A stretch of 64,000 nt of DNA from Cognatiluteimonas weifangensis (GTDB taxonomy: Bacteria; Pseudomonadota; Gammaproteobacteria; Xanthomonadales; Xanthomonadaceae). The DNA lies in assembly GCF_003416885.1 (NCBI RefSeq), contig NZ_QVPD01000001.1, positions 199,715-263,714 of the forward strand, in the 5' to 3' direction. A program made the position numbers and the translations under genes. This document shows positions 29,788-38,069 of this stretch, in pieces. Below the pieces are notes generated by a model that was given only the letters and a program-made list of their open reading frames with translations, did not search any database and was not told the DNA's origin. How positions within the stretch are numbered: the stretch's first letter is position 1; each line of letters starts with the position of its first letter.

Positions 29788-31149
29788 ATGGCCGAAGCCG
29801 TCCGCCACGACAAGACCGCGCGCCAGCTGCGTCTGCTTTCCGACGCGCTCGACAGCGGCCGCCTCGGCCCGGTGCGGCGTCTGGTCAACACCCTGTCGCC
29901 GGCGGAGATCGGCAACCTGCTCGAATCGCTGCCGCCGGGCCAGCGCAGCGTGGTCTGGGGCCTGGTCGACGCCGAGGACGACGGCGAGGTGCTGCTGCAC
30001 GTCGGCGACGAGGTGCGCGAGGGCCTGATCGCGGACATGGATCCGGACGAGATCGTGGCCGCGGTCGAGGACCTGGACATCGACGACCTCGCCGACCTGG
30101 TCGAGGACCTGCCCGGCACCGTCATCGACGAAGTGCTCAAGTCGATGGACCGCGAGAACCGCGAGCGCCTGGAACAGGTGCTGTCCTATCCCGAGGACAG
30201 CGCCGGGCGCCTGATGAATCCGGACGTGGTCACGGTGCGCACCGACACCACCGTGGACCTGGTGCTGCGCTACCTGCGCCTGCGCGGCGAGCTGCCCGAC
30301 CACACCGACCACCTGTACGTGGTCAGCCGCCGCCACCAGTACCTGGGCCGGATCGCGCTGCAGGCGCTGCTCACCCACGACGCCAACACCCAGATCAACG
30401 CACTGCTGGACGACGAGCAGCCGGCGATCGACGTCGGCGAATCGGCCGAGGAAGTCGCGCGCCGGTTCTCCGACCACGACTGGATCTCCGCGCCGGTGGT
30501 GGACGACAACAACATCCTGCTCGGCCGCATCACCATCGACGACGTGGTCGACATCATCCGCGAGCAGGCCGAGCACCAGGCGCTGGGCGCGGCCGGCCTG
30601 GACGAGGACGAGGACCTGTTCAGCCCGGTCTGGCGGGCGATGCGCCGGCGCCTGGTATGGCTGTCGATCAACCTGGCGACCGCCTTCCTCGCCGCCAGCG
30701 TGGTCGGCCAGTTCGAAGGCACGATCGACAAGCTGGTGGCGCTGGCGGTGCTGATGCCGATCGTCGCCGGCATGGGCGGCAACGCCGGCACCCAGGTGCT
30801 GGCGCTGATGGTGCGCGGGCTGGCGCTGGGCCAGGTCGGCGCCTCCAACATCCGCCTGTTGCTGTGGAAGGAAGTCCGGGTGGCGCTGCTCAACGGCGTG
30901 ATGCTCGGCGCAGTGCTGGGCAGCATCGTGCTGGCGTGGTTCCACAACCTCGGGCTGTCGCTGGTGATTGCCGTCGCGCTCACCCTCAACCTGCTGTTCG
31001 CGGCGCTGGCCGGAGTGCTGGTGCCGGTGCTGGTCAAGCGCTTCGGTTACGACCCGGCGCTGGGGAGCGGGATCTTCCTGACCACCGTGACCGACGTGAT
31101 GGGCTTTTTCACCTTCCTCGGGCTGGCGACGCTGCTGCTGATGCAGTGA
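29788..31149 (+). CDS. mgtE: Magnesium transporter MgtE
   Basis: A 453-residue channel-type Mg2+ transporter. The N-terminal helical domain (about 15-115) contains 'SPAEIGNLLESLPPGQR' and 'ADMDPDEIVAAVEDLD'. Two CBS domains (about 120-245) include 'PEDSAGRLMNPDVVTV'. Five membrane helices follow from about residue 275, with 'IVAGMGGNAGTQVLALMVRG' holding the pore. The ATG at 29788 with AGGA upstream is preferred; a GTG at 29743 would add 15 residues without a ribosome site. MgtE directly after ptsI is a recurrent order in the group. Confidence 0.93.
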   Translation: MAEAVRHDKTARQLRLLSDALDSGRLGPVRRLVNTLSPAEIGNLLESLPPGQRSVVWGLVDAEDDGEVLLHVGDEVREGLIADMDPDEIVAAVEDLDIDDLADLVEDLPGTVIDEVLKSMDRENRERLEQVLSYPEDSAGRLMNPDVVTVRTDTTVDLVLRYLRLRGELPDHTDHLYVVSRRHQYLGRIALQALLTHDANTQINALLDDEQPAIDVGESAEEVARRFSDHDWISAPVVDDNNILLGRITIDDVVDIIREQAEHQALGAAGLDEDEDLFSPVWRAMRRRLVWLSINLATAFLAASVVGQFEGTIDKLVALAVLMPIVAGMGGNAGTQVLALMVRGLALGQVGASNIRLLLWKEVRVALLNGVMLGAVLGSIVLAWFHNLGLSLVIAVALTLNLLFAALAGVLVPVLVKRFGYDPALGSGIFLTTVTDVMGFFTFLGLATLLLMQ

Positions 31150-31178
31150 ACGCGCAGCGCTGCATCCGCGGCCGCGGG

Positions 31179-32123
31179 TCAGCCCAGCAGTTCTTCCAGC
31201 ACCGCCATCCGCACCGCGACGCCGTTGGCGACCTGGGCCAGGACGCGCGACTGCGGGCCGTCGGCGACGGCGTCGTCGATTTCCACCCCGCGGTTCATCG
31301 GCCCCGGATGCAGCACCACCGCATCGGGCGCGGCGCGGCGCAGGCGCGCCACGGTCAGGCCGTAGTCGCGGTGGTAATCCTGCAGCGACGCGACCAATCC
31401 CTGCTGCATGCGTTCGCGCTGCAGCCGCAGCATCATCACCGCATCGACGCCGTCGAGCGCGGCATCCAGGTCCTGCGTCACCGCGCAGCCGGCCAGGGTG
31501 GCGGCATCGGGCAGCAGCGCCTGCGGGCCGCAGATGCGGATCTCCGCCGCTCCCAGCGTGCGCAAGGCATGCAGGTCCGAACGCGCCACCCGCGAGTGCC
31601 TGACGTCGCCGACGATCAGCACCTTCAGCCGCGCGAAATCGGGGCCCTTGGCCTGGCGCAGGGTCAGCATGTCGAGCAGGCCCTGGGTCGGATGCGCGTG
31701 GCGGCCGTCGCCGGCGTTGACCAGTGCGGTGCCGGCACCGGCGGCCTGCGCCAGCGCGGCAACCGCGCCATCCTCGGAATGGCGCACGACGAACCCGTGC
31801 ACGCCCATCGCCTGCAGCGTGCGCAGGGTGTCGGCCGCAGTCTCGCCCTTCTTGGTCGAGGAGGTGGACGCATCGAAGTTGAGCGTGTCGGCGCCCAGCC
31901 GCGTCGCCGCCAGCTGGAAGCTGGAGCGGGTGCGCGTGGACGGCTCGAAAAACAGGTTGCACACCGCCTTGCCGGCGAGCGTGCCGCGCAGGGCGCTGCC
32001 CGCGTAGGCATCCGCGCGCAGCGCCTGCGCGCGGTCGAGCAGCCGCAGCAGCGCGGCACGCGGTAGGCCTTCGAGGGCAAGCAGGTGGCGCAGGCGGCCG
32101 CTGGAATCGAGTTGTTCGGTCAT
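31179..32123 (-). CDS. pyrB: Aspartate carbamoyltransferase catalytic subunit
   Basis: A 314-residue enzyme of pyrimidine synthesis joining carbamoyl phosphate and aspartate. It shows the carbamoyl-phosphate motif 'FFEPSTRTRSSFQLA', the 'STSSTKKGETAADTL' loop, 'HAHPTQGLLDMLTL' and 'LHPGPMNRGVEI'. No pyrI or dihydroorotase-like pyrC' is adjacent, but ruvX and yqgE lie upstream on the same strand, a common gammaproteobacterial order. The ATG at 32123 begins the conserved part. Confidence 0.95.
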   Translation of the reverse strand: MTEQLDSSGRLRHLLALEGLPRAALLRLLDRAQALRADAYAGSALRGTLAGKAVCNLFFEPSTRTRSSFQLAATRLGADTLNFDASTSSTKKGETAADTLRTLQAMGVHGFVVRHSEDGAVAALAQAAGAGTALVNAGDGRHAHPTQGLLDMLTLRQAKGPDFARLKVLIVGDVRHSRVARSDLHALRTLGAAEIRICGPQALLPDAATLAGCAVTQDLDAALDGVDAVMMLRLQRERMQQGLVASLQDYHRDYGLTVARLRRAAPDAVVLHPGPMNRGVEIDDAVADGPQSRVLAQVANGVAVRMAVLEELLG

Positions 32124-32172
32124 GGATCCGGCTTCGATTGGGTCCCGGCCCGCGCCGGGCGGAAAGGACAGG

Positions 32173-32676
32173 TCACGGCAACGGCTGCGCATCCTGCGGC
32201 GCCGCCAGCCAGCGTTCGACGATCACCGCGGCGGCGACCGCATCCAGCACGGCGGCGTCGCGGCGCTTGCGGCGCCCCTGCGCGCGCTCGGCAGCGAAAC
32301 GCTGCGCGGCCTCGATCGAACTGGAGCGCTCGTCCACCAACACCACCGGCAGCGCGTAGCGCGTGCGCAGCTGCGCGGCAAAGGCGTGGGCGACGCCGCG
32401 GATCGGCTGGTCGCCGCCGTCCAGGGTCATCGGGTCGCCGACCACGAGCCCGTCCGGCCGCCATTCGCGCTGCAGGCGGTCGATCGCCGCCCAGTCCGGA
32501 CCCTGCGCATGCACGTCGACCACCGCCAGCGCGCGCGCCCCGTGGCCGAACGCGCTGCCGACCGCAACCCCGATCCGGCGGGCGCCGACATCGAAGCCGA
32601 GCACGGTGCCGTCAGGCCGGATCGACGCCGGAGCCGGCGTGGCCACCGTCGTCGTCGCCGGCGCGCGCTCAGGCAC
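32173..32676 (-). CDS. ruvX: Holliday junction resolvase-like protein RuvX/YqgF
   Basis: A 167-residue RNase H-fold protein. '[18 protein letters not shown]' carries the first acidic residue, '[12 protein letters not shown]' follows, and '[11 protein letters not shown]' the next. The family is implicated in processing of the 16S rRNA 5' end and in Holliday junction cleavage. It starts with GTG at 32676, overlapping yqgE by eight bases. The N-terminus has about 20 extra residues. Confidence 0.9.
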   Translation of the reverse strand: MPERAPATTTVATPAPASIRPDGTVLGFDVGARRIGVAVGSAFGHGARALAVVDVHAQGPDWAAIDRLQREWRPDGLVVGDPMTLDGGDQPIRGVAHAFAAQLRTRYALPVVLVDERSSSIEAAQRFAAERAQGRRKRRDAAVLDAVAAAVIVERWLAAPQDAQPLP

Positions 32677-33232
32677 GGCCGCTGTAGTCCGCGACCCGCG
32701 CCAGGTCCACGCCGATGCGCCCGGCCGCCGCCTGCCAGCGCGCCTCCAGCGGCAGCGCGAACAGCAATTCCGGATCGGCCGGCACGGTCAGCCAGCTGTT
32801 CTCGACCAGCTCGTGCTCCAGCTGGCCCGCACCCCAGCCGGCGCAACCCAGCGCCACCAGGGCCGAGTCCGGCCCCTGGCCGCAGGCCATCGCCTCCAGC
32901 ACGTCGCGCGAGGTGGTGACATAGAGGCCATCGGCGATGGCGAGGCTGGAATCCCACTCGCGGGCGCCGTCGTGCAGCACGAAGCCGCGCTCCGGGTGCA
33001 CCGGCCCGCCGGCCAGCACCTGGCGCGCGTTGAGCTGCGCGTCGTCGCTGTCGATGCCCATCTGCCGGAACACCTCGCCCAGGGTGTACTCGGAGGCGCG
33101 ATTGACCACCAGCCCCATCGCGCCGTCGGCGTCGTGCTGGCAGACCAGCGCGACGCTGCGCGAGAAGTTGGGGTCGGCCAGCGTCGGCAGCGCGACCAGC
33201 AGCTGGTTGGCGAGGGTGCCGGGGGCGTCCAT
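32669..33232 (-). CDS. YqgE/AlgH family protein
   Basis: A 187-residue cytoplasmic protein with the family pattern '[20 protein letters not shown]', '[12 protein letters not shown]', '[16 protein letters not shown]' and '[20 protein letters not shown]'. Named AlgH in Pseudomonas for a link to alginate regulation; molecular role unclear. It is coupled to ruvX. Confidence 0.92.
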   Translation of the reverse strand: MDAPGTLANQLLVALPTLADPNFSRSVALVCQHDADGAMGLVVNRASEYTLGEVFRQMGIDSDDAQLNARQVLAGGPVHPERGFVLHDGAREWDSSLAIADGLYVTTSRDVLEAMACGQGPDSALVALGCAGWGAGQLEHELVENSWLTVPADPELLFALPLEARWQAAAGRIGVDLARVADYSGRA

Positions 33233-33382
33233 GCGCCCATTCTAGCGTGCCGTCGGTATTACAGCCGCAAGGTCAACCGGAGCACCCAAGCCACAGCATC
33301 CCCCACCGGCGAAGCCACGAGGTGACATCGCCAGCAGGGAATGCTTTCGAGCTAATGGCCAATCGGGTCCACGACATCTCGC

Positions 33383-33781
33383 TCAGGATGGCCTGTTGCG
33401 GATTACGGGATCGTTCTCGGCCATCATGCCCTCCACCTGCATCGTGTTCCTTTTCTGTGTCGGTCGCTCACCCCGCGTCGTACCGTCGGTGGCCGGAAAC
33501 GTAATATGGTTTCCGGCGGCGTCGATGATATGCACTTGATATCCGTAATCGGTGTCGGTGGTACTGGTGTTGTCGTCGGTACCCGAAGCGCTGTCTCCGG
33601 TCGCGGTGATCCCGCTGATGGGCGCATTCGGGTCATAGAAGGTGATCGGCGGATCGTCGAATGTGAAGGTGTCGCTATTCTCGTGGGGGCCCCACTCCAG
33701 CGGACGGCTGCCCTTGTCGACCGCATGGATGTTTGGGTGGACGGTGACTGTATTGCCACTCAATTTCACTTTGATCGTCAT
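33383..33781 (-). CDS. Small unrecognised protein encoded after the TIR-TPR gene
   Basis: A 132-residue protein I do not recognise with certainty. It has no signal peptide or membrane helix. The N-terminal part is beta-rich ('MTIKVKLSGNTVTVHPNIHA'), followed by 'DPPITFYDPNAPI', a Ser/Thr/Asp-rich linker (about residues 62-78), 'YGYQVHIIDAAGNHITFP', and a C-terminus 'ENDPVIRNRPS'. The DP-containing tail recalls the small DP-EP family of uncharacterised proteins, which is a guess from memory. A strong GGAGGAG lies eight bases before the ATG, so the gene is real. It starts 36 bases after the TIR-TPR stop on the same strand. GC content is lower than in the neighbours. Confidence 0.7.
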   Translation of the reverse strand: MTIKVKLSGNTVTVHPNIHAVDKGSRPLEWGPHENSDTFTFDDPPITFYDPNAPISGITATGDSASGTDDNTSTTDTDYGYQVHIIDAAGNHITFPATDGTTRGERPTQKRNTMQVEGMMAENDPVIRNRPS

Positions 33782-33817
33782 GACGCTGTCTCCTCCGTTG
33801 CTGGTTTTCCCCTGAAA

Positions 33818-35977
33818 TCAATGCCCGCGCCGGGCAACTTCCGCACTGCCGGAAGTCCTGCTCGGCGGGACTGGCATTGCCCATGCCATGTAGTCCCGAT
33901 CGCGATAGCCCATTGCATCCAGTCTCGCAACCAGGCGCCCGGCATCCGATTCGCGGCCAAGCCGATGCAGCAGCTCGGCCTGCACCGCGATCTGATCCGG
34001 ATCGCGGGAATCCGCTCCGAAAACGCGCATCGCTTCCAGACCATGTGCCCATGCGCTCATCGCGCGGCGAGAATTCCCGGCCGAATCATCGATCACGCCA
34101 AGCAGTAATTGGGCACGAGCCATGCCCAGCGCGGCTGAGCGATCATCCTTTCGCTCACGCAGGAATGTTGCGTATGAATCGCGCGCAGCAAGGACGTTGG
34201 CCCGGGATTTAACGGTGTCGCCAATCTGCCAGGCCAGGCGTGCCTGCTCCAACGTCGTGGCGGCCTTCCCGCCCTCGGCGCGCACGTCTTCCGGCGATTT
34301 CGTCAATATCCGCGCATACAGCGCATCGGCGCGATTCAGCAGCGATGCCGCAGCAGCCGTGTCGCCGCGCAGCCGTAGATTTCGCGCCAGTCGCCGGCAA
34401 TAGGACGCCAGATCCCCGACCTTGTCCATATCGTCTGCATCGGAGGAAAGAAACTCCTCGCCAATCTGCATCGCACGCTTCAGGCTTTCGTTCGCGACAT
34501 CCGAATGCCCCCTCGCCTCAGCTATCTGCGCGAGGAAGGTTTCGGCAAACGCCAGATCCCGCTTCCACACGTTGTTGCCGGGCCGGCGATCGATCAGCCA
34601 AAGAAGCAGCCTTTGCTCGTCGCCGTAATGCTTCTCGGCGACAGCAAGATTTCCCAATGCGTAATTCACCTGCCCGAGGGCGTCGTGTGCATTCGCCAGC
34701 TCGGCTTTGAGTGCATCATTCCCGGGATCGGCTGAAATCCGGTTTTTGATGAGATCGAGAACCACGTTGTATTCGCGCAATGCAGCCCGGAGATCTCCGC
34801 GTTGTTCGAAAACATGGCCGATGTTGTAGTGCGACCAATACAGGCGAGACAGCCAATCCTTGTTGTCTGGATTTGCTGTTACCACTCCATCGACAATTGG
34901 CTGCGCGGCCTCGAAATGCGCCAACGCCGACTTCAGATCGCCACGCTGCCACGCTGTCTGGCCGAGCCATGAGTGCGCATCCGCGATCGCAATCTTTCTG
35001 GCCGGGTCTGCCGGTTGGCTCTCCGCAAGGGCGCTTGCCAGGCGTAACGACCCGTCGAATGCTTTCTCCGCCTGTTCGTACTTGCCCTGCCCCATCCGCA
35101 CCCTTCCGATCAACAGCAAGGCCTCGGCGCGCTTGGCTCCCAACTCATCGTCGCCACTGTCTTCGCCTTGCGCGTCGAAATAGCCCATGGCGTGGTCTGC
35201 GACCTCGTCGAGGATGTCGAGCCGGTTCACCGCCTCCAGCTTGTCGCGCAGGTTGCCAAGCATGAAACCGACCAGGTTTTCGGCCTGCTCGCGCTGGAAC
35301 CGCGCCTGCTCGCGCCCCTTCAACGCGGCGACCGCAAGCCCGGTCGCCAGCAGCATGCCGAGGATCGCCAGCGCCGCGACCCAGGCCAGCCGCCGCGTGC
35401 GCCGCTGCTGCTCGCGCTGCCGCAGTTCGTCGAAACCGACACCCAGCAATCCCGACAGCAGCTTGAGCTTGGCGTTGGTCTTGCCATCCTTGCCGGGGCG
35501 GGCGTCGGCGGCGATCGGCTCGGCGCGCTCGGTCGTCGCTACGCCGTCGGCGCCGACCCGGTAGCGCAGCGCGGGCACGAAGCATTCTTCGGCCTCGCGA
35601 CCCGGCATGTCGCTGGCGTTGGGTTCGCCCTCGACGACCAGGCAGAACACGCGCCCCTCGCGGCCGAGGCGCTTGAATGCGCGCACCTCCGCGTCGACCC
35701 AGCGCGAGGCCGCCGCATGCGGCGAGCAGATCACCACCAGGCTGGCCGATTGCGCCAGCGCCTCGTCGACCTTGCCGCCGAGGTCGTGGGCGCTGGGCAA
35801 CTCGTCGCGGTCGCGGAAGATCGGCGCGAGCTTTTTCGGGATCGTCCCGGCCGCGGTCCGGCGCCCGACCAGGCGTTGCGGGATCGGGTAGGTCTCCAAC
35901 GCCTTGTGCAGCCAGTCGGCCCAGCGGCGGTCGACATGGCTGTAGCTGATGAAGGCGTGGTACTTGAACTGCGGCAT
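33818..35977 (-). CDS. Membrane-anchored TIR-domain protein with TPR repeats
   Basis: A 719-residue protein. An N-terminal TIR domain (about 1-150) starts 'FKYHAFISYSHVDRRWADWL', contains 'IFRDRDELPSAHDLG' and 'SASLVVICSPHAAASRWVDA'. E97, four residues after W93, sits where the NADase glutamate of active TIR domains lies. A membrane helix follows at about 197-218, then a long helical region (about 260-700) with TPR-like units such as 'AHSWLGQTAWQRGDLKSALA' and 'LGNLAVAEKHYGDEQ'. TIR proteins in bacteria often cleave NAD+ in phage defence; that role here is inference. The TIR would be cytoplasmic if the N-terminus stays inside, putting the TPR tail in the periplasm. The ATG at 35977 starts the TIR fold directly. 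Confidence 0.88.
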   Translation of the reverse strand: MPQFKYHAFISYSHVDRRWADWLHKALETYPIPQRLVGRRTAAGTIPKKLAPIFRDRDELPSAHDLGGKVDEALAQSASLVVICSPHAAASRWVDAEVRAFKRLGREGRVFCLVVEGEPNASDMPGREAEECFVPALRYRVGADGVATTERAEPIAADARPGKDGKTNAKLKLLSGLLGVGFDELRQREQQRRTRRLAWVAALAILGMLLATGLAVAALKGREQARFQREQAENLVGFMLGNLRDKLEAVNRLDILDEVADHAMGYFDAQGEDSGDDELGAKRAEALLLIGRVRMGQGKYEQAEKAFDGSLRLASALAESQPADPARKIAIADAHSWLGQTAWQRGDLKSALAHFEAAQPIVDGVVTANPDNKDWLSRLYWSHYNIGHVFEQRGDLRAALREYNVVLDLIKNRISADPGNDALKAELANAHDALGQVNYALGNLAVAEKHYGDEQRLLLWLIDRRPGNNVWKRDLAFAETFLAQIAEARGHSDVANESLKRAMQIGEEFLSSDADDMDKVGDLASYCRRLARNLRLRGDTAAAASLLNRADALYARILTKSPEDVRAEGGKAATTLEQARLAWQIGDTVKSRANVLAARDSYATFLRERKDDRSAALGMARAQLLLGVIDDSAGNSRRAMSAWAHGLEAMRVFGADSRDPDQIAVQAELLHRLGRESDAGRLVARLDAMGYRDRDYMAWAMPVPPSRTSGSAEVARRGH

Positions 35978-36196
35978 CGGCGGTCCCCGGGGGAGGACGG
36001 ATGACGTCGTACGGAGCGGATGCCGCAGATCGCAGGCCCTGGCGATCGTCCCTGGCATTCCGTGCGCGCTGCCACCGTGGCCGGCGGCCCGATGGCCTTG
36101 TATGAACGCAACCTGTCCAGGATTGCGGACAGCCCGGCAAACGCCATCCCGTCGGCGACGCTAGGATGGCGGTCTTCCCCCTGAGCGGAGCCTGCC

Positions 36197-37930
36197 ATGC
36201 CCATCCCGAGCCGCCTGCGGGCCCACCGCCGCCTGCTGGTCGCCTGCCTCCTCGCCGCCCTCGCCGCGGCGACGACGGGTTGCCAGCGCGACGCAGCACC
36301 CGCCGCTTCCGCCGAAGGCGCGGCGCCACCTGCCGCACAGGGCAGCTACGCCCGACAGCACGCCGGCGACTACGCGACCGTGCCGCTGAAAGCCGACCTG
36401 TCGGCTTTCGACGAAAACGGCAAGCGCATGATCGCGCTGCTGGTGCAGGCCAGCGAGGTGATGAACGACCTCTACTGGCAGCAGTCCTGGGACGGCGACC
36501 GCGCCGCGCTGCTGGCGCGCGCACCGGACGCCGCCACCCGGGACCTGGTCGCGCTCAACTTCGGCCCCTGGGACCGGCTCAACGCCGACACGCCGCTGCT
36601 GCCGGGAATCGGTCCGCGACCGGCCGGCAGCACCTTCTATCCGGCCGACATGACCAAGGCGGAGTTCGAGGCCGCGAACCTGCCGGACAAGACTTCCTGG
36701 TACACGCTGCTGCGCCGCGACGACGCCGGCAAGCTCGTCACCGTGCCCTACCATGTCGCCTACAAGGCCGACCTGGAACGTGCGGCGGCGCTGCTGCGCG
36801 AAGCCGCGGCGGCCAGCGCCGACAAGTCCTTCGCCAACTACCTGTCGATGCGCGCCGACGCCCTGCTCAGCGACGACTTCCAGCCCAGCGACCTGGCGTG
36901 GATGGACATGAAGTCCAATCCCGTGGACATCGTGATCGGCCCGATCGAAACCTACGAGGACCAGCTGTTCGGCTACAAGGCCGCGTACGAGGGCGTGGTG
37001 CTGGTCAAGGACCAGGCCTGGAGCGCGAAGCTGGCGCGCTTCGCCGCGTTCCTGCCGGAGCTGCAGCGCGGCCTGCCGGTCGCGGACAAGTACAAGGCCG
37101 AAACGCCCGGCTCCGACGCCGACCTCAACGCCTACGCGGCCGTGTACTACGGCGGCAACGCCAATGTCGGCGCCAAGACCATCGCCATCAACCTGCCCAA
37201 CGACGAGCAGGTGCAGCTGCGGAAGGGCACCCGCCGGCTGCAGCTCGAGAACGTCATGCAGGCCAAGTTCGACGCCATCATGGTGCCGATCGCCAGGCAA
37301 CTGATCGCGCAGGACCAGGTCGCCAACGTCACCTTCGACGCGTTCTTCCAGAACACCATGTTCCACGAGGTCGCGCACGGGCTCGGGATCAAGAACACCC
37401 TCGACGGCAAGGGCACGGTGTCCGAAGCGCTGAAGGATTACGCATCGAGCTTCGAAGAGGGCAAGGCCGACGTGCTCGGGCTGTACATGGTCGACGCGCT
37501 GGCCAACAAGGGCGAGCTGGACAAGTCGAAGCTGCTGGACAACTACGTCACGTTCCTCGCCGGCATCCTGCGCTCGGTGCGCTTCGGCGCCACCGACGCG
37601 CACGCCAAGGCCAACATGCTGCGCTTCAACTTCTTCGCCGAGCGCGGCGCTTTCGCGCGCGACCCGCGGAGCGGCCGCTATCGCGTCGACTTCGACAAGA
37701 TGCATGTGGCGATGAATGCGCTCGGCGAAAAGCTGCTCACCGTGCAGGGCGACGGCGACTATGCGCAGGCCAGGCAGCTGACCGACACCCTCGGCGTGAT
37801 CGGCCCCGAACTCGCCGGCGACCTGAAGAAACTCGACGGTGCCGGGATCCCGGTCGACATCCGCTTCGAGCAGGGGCTGGAAACGCTGGGCCTGTCGCAG
37901 TACGCGGCTCCGCCAGCAGCGCGGGAATAA
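36197..37930 (+). CDS. M49-type zinc peptidase (dipeptidyl-peptidase III-like), lipoprotein
   Basis: A 577-residue protein with a signal sequence ending at a probable lipidation cysteine C29 ('ALAAATTGCQRD', a loose lipobox). Zinc ligands: 'FHEVAHGLG' (H390, E391, H394) and 'FEEGKADVLG' (E420/E421). Eukaryotic M49 enzymes have HEXXGH; this has HEXXH, as I recall for some bacterial members. The family removes dipeptides from peptide N-termini. Here a periplasmic peptide-scavenging role is inferred. It is divergent from the TIR gene, with 219 bases between them and no clear promoter. Confidence 0.82.
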   Translation: MPIPSRLRAHRRLLVACLLAALAAATTGCQRDAAPAASAEGAAPPAAQGSYARQHAGDYATVPLKADLSAFDENGKRMIALLVQASEVMNDLYWQQSWDGDRAALLARAPDAATRDLVALNFGPWDRLNADTPLLPGIGPRPAGSTFYPADMTKAEFEAANLPDKTSWYTLLRRDDAGKLVTVPYHVAYKADLERAAALLREAAAASADKSFANYLSMRADALLSDDFQPSDLAWMDMKSNPVDIVIGPIETYEDQLFGYKAAYEGVVLVKDQAWSAKLARFAAFLPELQRGLPVADKYKAETPGSDADLNAYAAVYYGGNANVGAKTIAINLPNDEQVQLRKGTRRLQLENVMQAKFDAIMVPIARQLIAQDQVANVTFDAFFQNTMFHEVAHGLGIKNTLDGKGTVSEALKDYASSFEEGKADVLGLYMVDALANKGELDKSKLLDNYVTFLAGILRSVRFGATDAHAKANMLRFNFFAERGAFARDPRSGRYRVDFDKMHVAMNALGEKLLTVQGDGDYAQARQLTDTLGVIGPELAGDLKKLDGAGIPVDIRFEQGLETLGLSQYAAPPAARE

Positions 37931-38069
37931 GCGACCCGGCTTTCCACCGGCAGGATCGAAAGCCATATCGGGCCAGGGTCGGGGTCGCGGTTGTCGTGCA
38001 GGACCGGGGCCGGTTGTCGCTGCGCCGCCGATCACGCGCCGGCCACGACCGTGCCGCCAGCATCGCGGC

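Noticed and set aside
27661..31962. 1433-codon minus-strand open frame across ptsI and mgtE
   Set aside because: Antisense to two clear genes, compositionally biased, no recognisable motif. Only the pyrB part on that strand is real, in a different frame.
32124..32172. CCCGGC/GCCGGG hairpin before pyrB as a pyrimidine attenuator
   Set aside because: The 6-bp stem (32144-32159) has no T-run and I see no leader peptide or alternative pairing, so regulation by attenuation is not supported.
33233..33382. Possible extra small gene or attachment site between yqgE and the small TIR-linked gene
   Set aside because: No open frame with ribosome site and no direct repeat matching the other end of the cassette near 35978-36196 was found by eye.
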